From IMG/VR virus record IMGVR_UViG_3300046000_002549, positions 1 to 28,726 of that record: DNA of 28,726 nt; one strand, written 5' to 3'. The translations under genes and the position numbers were made by a program. Under the pieces are notes generated by a model. That model saw nothing but the letters and a program-made list of their open reading frames with translations, was not told where the DNA came from and did no database searches. Every line of letters begins with the position of its first letter. Position 1 is the first letter of the stretch. This document shows positions 25,384 through 28,726 of the stretch, piece after piece. This stretch comes from a virus.

Positions 25384-26307
25384 TTAGACGAACTTAGTCA
25401 GCGATGCAAAGACCGTATAGGCTGCGCTACCCGTCTTCACAATGGTATATGTATAAGCGTCAACACTCGAGGTGTTGCCTACGACAGGCGCACTATTCTG
25501 CCATTTGGGGGTGACGGTCACACCGTCAACTTGAAAGACATTATTGTAATACCCTACGGTGCTGATGGTAGCAAAGACCGCAATAGTGATCGCCTGCCCC
25601 GTAGAAAGCAGTGAGTTGATGGTCGTACCGCTATTACCACGTACATTAACCGTCCAGTTAGCCGATGCGTTACCGGTATAGTATAGTACCGACTGCGTAA
25701 TCGCGTCGATAGTCAAAGTGCCACTCAGACCCGAACCTACAACTGTGGCGGTTTCAATAGCATAAGCCAGCGGCTGGAGCGACGTAATGTCCGTGTTAGT
25801 CCCAGACTTAGCTGCGCTCAGGTTAGACCGTGCACCCGCAGCCGTGTTTGATCCTACGCCGCCAGAGGTAAGGGCAAGAGGCGTTCCAAGTGTAAGCGAT
25901 GTCAGGTGCGTCGTAGCGTCCACCACATTCACGCCGTCATTGTAAACCCACATAGTCTTGCCAGTAGGCACCGTGATGCCAGTGCCCGCAGTCGTCTTAA
26001 CCACCACGCTGTCTGCACAGGTGTTGTTGACGATGTAGACCTTCTCAATGCTGGGTACGACCAGATTGCGTGTCGAGCCGCCAGTGGTGCCGATCAAGTT
26101 CAAGCGCAGGTTACGTGCGGTCTGCGTCGTGTTTGCATTGGAAAGAGTAAGTGTGACGTTGCCACTAGCAAAGGTAACATCCGCTGAACCGACAATAGCT
26201 TCTTCAAGCGCAGTCCCAAGGTTGACATTTGTGACGTTACCCCACGTGGCGAGGTTCTCGCCAGTGGTCATTAACTGGATTTTGAGATTGCTATATGTGC
26301 TTGACAT
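25384..26307 (-). CDS. Tail fibre/spike-like structural protein
   Basis: A 307-residue protein. The first 40 residues (STYSNLKIQLMTTGENLATW, then GNVTNVNLGTALEEAI) resemble N-terminal docking modules I recall from many aquatic phage tail fibres. The rest is a Thr/Asn/Gly/Val-rich beta-strand sequence (for example NVTLTLSNANTTQTARNLRL and LGTPLALTSGGVGSNTAAGA), with a compact C-terminal domain after about residue 195. GGAAAGAAG directly precedes ATG 26305-26307. The 72 bp between it and the upstream TAA at 26380 still read as coding in the fibre frame (see 26317-26379). Confidence 0.68.
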   Translation of the reverse strand: MSSTYSNLKIQLMTTGENLATWGNVTNVNLGTALEEAIVGSADVTFASGNVTLTLSNANTTQTARNLRLNLIGTTGGSTRNLVVPSIEKVYIVNNTCADSVVVKTTAGTGITVPTGKTMWVYNDGVNVVDATTHLTSLTLGTPLALTSGGVGSNTAAGARSNLSAAKSGTNTDITSLQPLAYAIETATVVGSGLSGTLTIDAITQSVLYYTGNASANWTVNVRGNSGTTINSLLSTGQAITIAVFATISTVGYYNNVFQVDGVTVTPKWQNSAPVVGNTSSVDAYTYTIVKTGSAAYTVFASLTKFV

Positions 26308-26316
26308 CTTCTTTCC

Positions 26317-26379
26317 TTACGTCGGTATCTGAGTCCAGATTACTGTGTTACCACCACTGACCTGCATCTGTGTACCTGC
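26317..26379 (-). pseudogene. Orphaned 20-codon fibre C-terminus behind an in-frame TAA
   Basis: Directly after the TAA at 26380-26382 the same frame stays open for 20 codons, from AGTQMQVSGG to VIWTQIPT, and ends at TAA 26317-26319. That second stop sits nine bases before the next gene's ATG, the normal spacing in this block, whereas the first stop would leave a 72-bp gap. The preceding 11-residue units each have Gln where the TAA occurs. A CAA-to-TAA change, sequencing error or readthrough would explain this. Confidence 0.6.
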
Positions 26380-28726
26380 TTAGGTGTCATCAACCACCTG
26401 CCAGTTTGGTATTTGCGTATCGGGTATAGCAGACCAATCTGTACTTTGCGAGCTAATAACAACCTGCCAACTTGGGTCCTGTGTGTCATCAATCGTAACC
26501 CAAACACCCGCCTGAGAGTCATCTATAGGCACCCAGTCTGGGTCTTGTACTGGAACGATTGGGTTCCAGCTAGGTACTTCTACAGTACCGATAGAGCCAT
26601 TGGCTGAAACACCAGTTACTGAGTAGCTAGAACGGGTTGTAGTTGTGCCGATGAAGCCGTCGGCTGAAACACCCGTAGGCAGTGCGTTGGCTTTACCTGA
26701 AACCGTAGTTGTACCGACGAAGCCGTCGGCTGCTATGCCTGTGACTGAGAAACCAGTTCCTAGTTTAATCTCAATTGTGCCGACGAAGCCGTCGGCTGCT
26801 ATGCCTGTGACAGGCACGTCGGCTTTAGCTAAGACCTCAGATGTGCCAACGAAGCCTTCGGCTAAGACGTCTGTAACATCTACGTTTGTATTGAACCGCT
26901 GGTCGGTTTCCACCCCTGAGAAGGGCACGACTGAGAAGCCTGAGAAACCTAAGAGGGCCGTGTTGTCTACGTTGCCTACGGCCTCACTAACATCACCAAT
27001 GAAGCCGTCGGTTGCTACGCCTGTTAGGGTAGTGCTGGCTTTACCCGAAACCGTAGATATGCCGATAAACTCATTGGCTGAAACACCCGTAGGCAGGGCG
27101 TTAGCTTTAGCTGAGACCGCAGATGTACCGATTAACCCATTGGCTGCTACGCCTGTTACCGGTACGTTAGCTTTAGCTAAGACCGCAGATGTACCGACGA
27201 AGCCGTCGGCTGCTACGCCTGTGACAGGCACGTTGGCTTTAGCCAAGACCGCAGATGTGCCAATGAAGCCGTCGGCTGTTACGCCTGTTACTTGGTAGCT
27301 GAACCTAAACGCAACCGTGCCGACGAAGCCGTTGGCTGCTATGCCTGTTATGGTAGTGCGGCCTTTAGCCGAGATCGTAGCGGTGCCAACAAAGCCGTTG
27401 GATGCTACGCCTGTAACTGAGAAACTAATTCCTAGTTTAAATGTAGGTGTGCCAACGAAGCCTTCGGCTGCTACGCCAGTTAGGGTAGTGCTGGCTTTAG
27501 CTGAGACCGTAGATGTGCCGATGAAACCATTGGCTGCTACGCCTGTGGGTAGTGCGTTGGCTTTAGCTAAGACCGCAGATGTGCCAATGAAACCATCGGT
27601 TGCTACGCCTGTGATAGGCAAGTTGGCTTTAGCCGAGATCGTAGCGGTGCCAATGAAGCCGTTGGCTACTACGCCTGTGAGTAGTGCGTTAGCTTTAATT
27701 GAGATCGTAGATGTACCGACGAAACCTTCGGTTGCTACGCCTGTGACTGAGAAACTAGTTCCCAGTTTAAATGCAGGTGTGCCAATGAAACCATCGGCTG
27801 CTATGCCTGTGACAGGCACGTTGGCTTTAGCTAAGACCGTAGATGTGCCAATAAAGCCATTAGCCGAAACGTCTGTGACATCTACGTTTGTGTTGAATCG
27901 TTGGTCGGTTTCCACCCCTGAGAAGGGCACGACTGAGAAGCCCGAGAAACCTAAGAGGGCCGTGTTATCTATATTGCCTAAGGTTTCGCTGACATCCCCA
28001 ATGAAGCCCTCGGCTACAACACCTGTGAGTGGTACGTTGGCTTTAGCAAAGACCGTAGATGTGCCAATGAAGCCGTTGGTTGTTATGCCTGTGAGTAGTG
28101 CGTTGGCTTTAGCTGAGACCGTAGATGTGCCAATGAAGCCATTGGCTGCTACGCCAGTTAGGGTAGTGATGCCTTTGGCCGAGATCGTGGCTGTGCCAAT
28201 GAAGCCTTCGGCTGAAACACCCGTAGGCAGTGCGTTAGCTTTAGCCGAGACCGCAGATGTGCCAATGAAGCCGTTGGCTAAAACACCCGTAGGCAGTGCG
28301 TTAGCTTTAGCTGAGACCGCAGACGTGCCAATGAAGCCACCGGCTGCTACGCCAGTTAGGGTAGTGCGGGCTTTAGCTGAGACCGTAGATGTGCCGATAA
28401 ACCCATTAGCTGCTACGCCAGTTAGGGTAGTGCTTACTTTAGTCGAGATTGTAGCGGTGCCAATGAAACCATTGGCTGCTACGCCAGTTAGGGTAGTGCT
28501 AGCTTTAGCTAAGACCGCAGTTGTACCAATAAAGCCGTTAGCTGAAACACCCGTAGGTAGGGCGTTGGCTTTGGCTAGAACTGTTTCGTTACCGATGAAC
28601 CCGTTGGTTGAGACGCCTGTTAGGGCAGTGCGGGCCTTAGCTGAGACCGTAGATGTGCCGATAAACCCGTTGGCTGAAACGCCTGTTACTCGGTAGCTAA
28701 ACCTAAACGCAACTGTGCCAACGAAG
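26380..28726 (-). CDS. Repeat-rich tail fibre/appendage protein, 5' truncated by window
   Basis: The frame is open from the window end to TAA 26380-26382 with no ATG, GTG or TTG between 28726 and the GTG at 27928-27930, so the true start lies outside; the GTG is inside a repeat module and is unlikely to be used. At least 781 residues are visible, mostly about thirty copies of a 22-residue unit such as TGVAADGFVGT plus SAVLAKANVPV. Two copies of a 43-codon non-repeat module interrupt the array. The C-terminus changes to 11-residue units ending in Trp (VPIDDSQAGVW, VTIDDTQDPSW, SAIPDTQIPNW). Beta-strand Gly-Thr-Val repeats fit an elongated fibre. The final unit is broken by the stop codon. Confidence 0.72.
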   Translation of the reverse strand, partial: FVGTVAFRFSYRVTGVSANGFIGTSTVSAKARTALTGVSTNGFIGNETVLAKANALPTGVSANGFIGTTAVLAKASTTLTGVAANGFIGTATISTKVSTTLTGVAANGFIGTSTVSAKARTTLTGVAAGGFIGTSAVSAKANALPTGVLANGFIGTSAVSAKANALPTGVSAEGFIGTATISAKGITTLTGVAANGFIGTSTVSAKANALLTGITTNGFIGTSTVFAKANVPLTGVVAEGFIGDVSETLGNIDNTALLGFSGFSVVPFSGVETDQRFNTNVDVTDVSANGFIGTSTVLAKANVPVTGIAADGFIGTPAFKLGTSFSVTGVATEGFVGTSTISIKANALLTGVVANGFIGTATISAKANLPITGVATDGFIGTSAVLAKANALPTGVAANGFIGTSTVSAKASTTLTGVAAEGFVGTPTFKLGISFSVTGVASNGFVGTATISAKGRTTITGIAANGFVGTVAFRFSYQVTGVTADGFIGTSAVLAKANVPVTGVAADGFVGTSAVLAKANVPVTGVAANGLIGTSAVSAKANALPTGVSANEFIGISTVSGKASTTLTGVATDGFIGDVSEAVGNVDNTALLGFSGFSVVPFSGVETDQRFNTNVDVTDVLAEGFVGTSEVLAKADVPVTGIAADGFVGTIEIKLGTGFSVTGIAADGFVGTTTVSGKANALPTGVSADGFIGTTTTRSSYSVTGVSANGSIGTVEVPSWNPIVPVQDPDWVPIDDSQAGVWVTIDDTQDPSWQVVISSQSTDWSAIPDTQIPNWQVVDDT
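26869..26997 (-). repeat. 129-bp interrupting module, copy A
   Basis: Encodes GDVSEAVGNVDNTALLGFSG then FSVVPFSGVETDQRF and NTNVDVTDV inside the 66-bp array. A closely similar copy lies exactly 1002 bp away at 27871-27999. The shared sequence gives the array a higher-order period. Confidence 0.8.
27871..27999 (-). repeat. 129-bp interrupting module, copy B
   Basis: Second copy of the interrupting module; it differs from copy A mostly at third-codon positions plus a few residues (SETLGNID in place of SEAVGNVD). The 1002-bp distance (334 codons) between copies suggests duplication of a block holding about 14 short units and one module. Confidence 0.8.

Larger units (their letters stand above)
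26578..28726 (-). repeat. Tandem 66-bp repeat array (about 30 units)
   Basis: A 66-bp unit, encoding 22 residues with a near-invariant core GF(I/V)GT followed by an AKA segment and TGV, recurs about 30 times and runs out of the window. Divergence is mainly at the variable residues between core and AKA. Some units use a KLGTSFSV or FRFSYxV variant in place of AKANxP. The repeat is a multiple of three, so frame is kept and the opposite strand is also largely open. Confidence 0.9.

Noticed and set aside
26380-26382. Reassigned TAA codon (alternative genetic code)
   Set aside because: TAA ends many other genes here (for example at 639, 2724, 3675 and 10077), so general reassignment is unlikely; a local event is preferred.
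26645-28696. Long open frames on the plus strand opposite the fibre repeats
   Set aside because: The 66-bp period keeps all frames repetitive and stop-free; the minus frame has the coherent GF(I/V)GT repeats and continues the gene order.
26578-28726. Regular repeats as a possible CRISPR array
   Set aside because: The repeats are contiguous coding units without unique spacers, in frame and translated as a protein repeat.

Overview
The window is part of a tailed bacteriophage genome (Caudoviricetes) with podovirus-like virion genes. The evidence is near-continuous coding, 1-bp stop/start overlaps, a P22 gp10-like DNA-stabilisation/tail protein, a set of probable ejected internal proteins (a lytic transglycosylase, a GNAT-like small protein, a Gln-rich protein and a 2260-residue polyvalent protein) and a repeat-rich fibre gene. 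Several proteins resemble families I associate with aquatic phages, but the host cannot be read from the sequence. Terminase, portal, capsid and a recognisable DNA polymerase are not in the window.

Layout: positions 2-10000 hold a plus-strand DNA-metabolism module. In order it contains a 5'-truncated methyltransferase, a small membrane-anchored protein, a winged-helix protein, a 58-residue Myb/SANT-like protein, a GT-A glycosyltransferase, a DUF6378-like protein, a Cas4/RecB-type nuclease with four cysteines, an HNH-like basic protein, an SNF2-type helicase, a regulatory gap with two inverted repeats (5239-5286), a coiled-coil protein, a putative ssDNA-binding protein with a Cys4 site and acidic tail, a Cro-like HTH protein, a primase (AEP-like) fused to a DUF927-like ATPase, and a 66-residue unknown. 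The plus-strand block ends at a strong intrinsic terminator (10045-10078) that abuts the stop of the convergent late genes.

Positions 28726-10077 hold the minus-strand virion module. In transcription order it contains a 5'-truncated fibre built from about thirty 22-residue repeats, a tail protein, a Pro-rich tail protein, the gp10-like protein, a jelly-roll-like protein, a Gly/Ala-rich virion protein, the GNAT-like protein, the Gln-rich protein, the transglycosylase and the giant polyvalent protein. The last four plausibly form the ejected core that carries DNA across the envelope.

The most unusual observations are an in-frame TAA that seems to have replaced a conserved Gln codon near the fibre C-terminus, leaving 20 coding-like codons behind it; a C(UUCG)G hairpin with a 9-12 bp stem inside the Cro-like gene, just before a terminator; the 66-bp repeat array with a 1002-bp higher-order period; and the giant ejected protein carrying a zincin motif. 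I found no CRISPR array, tRNA, insertion sequence or integrase.
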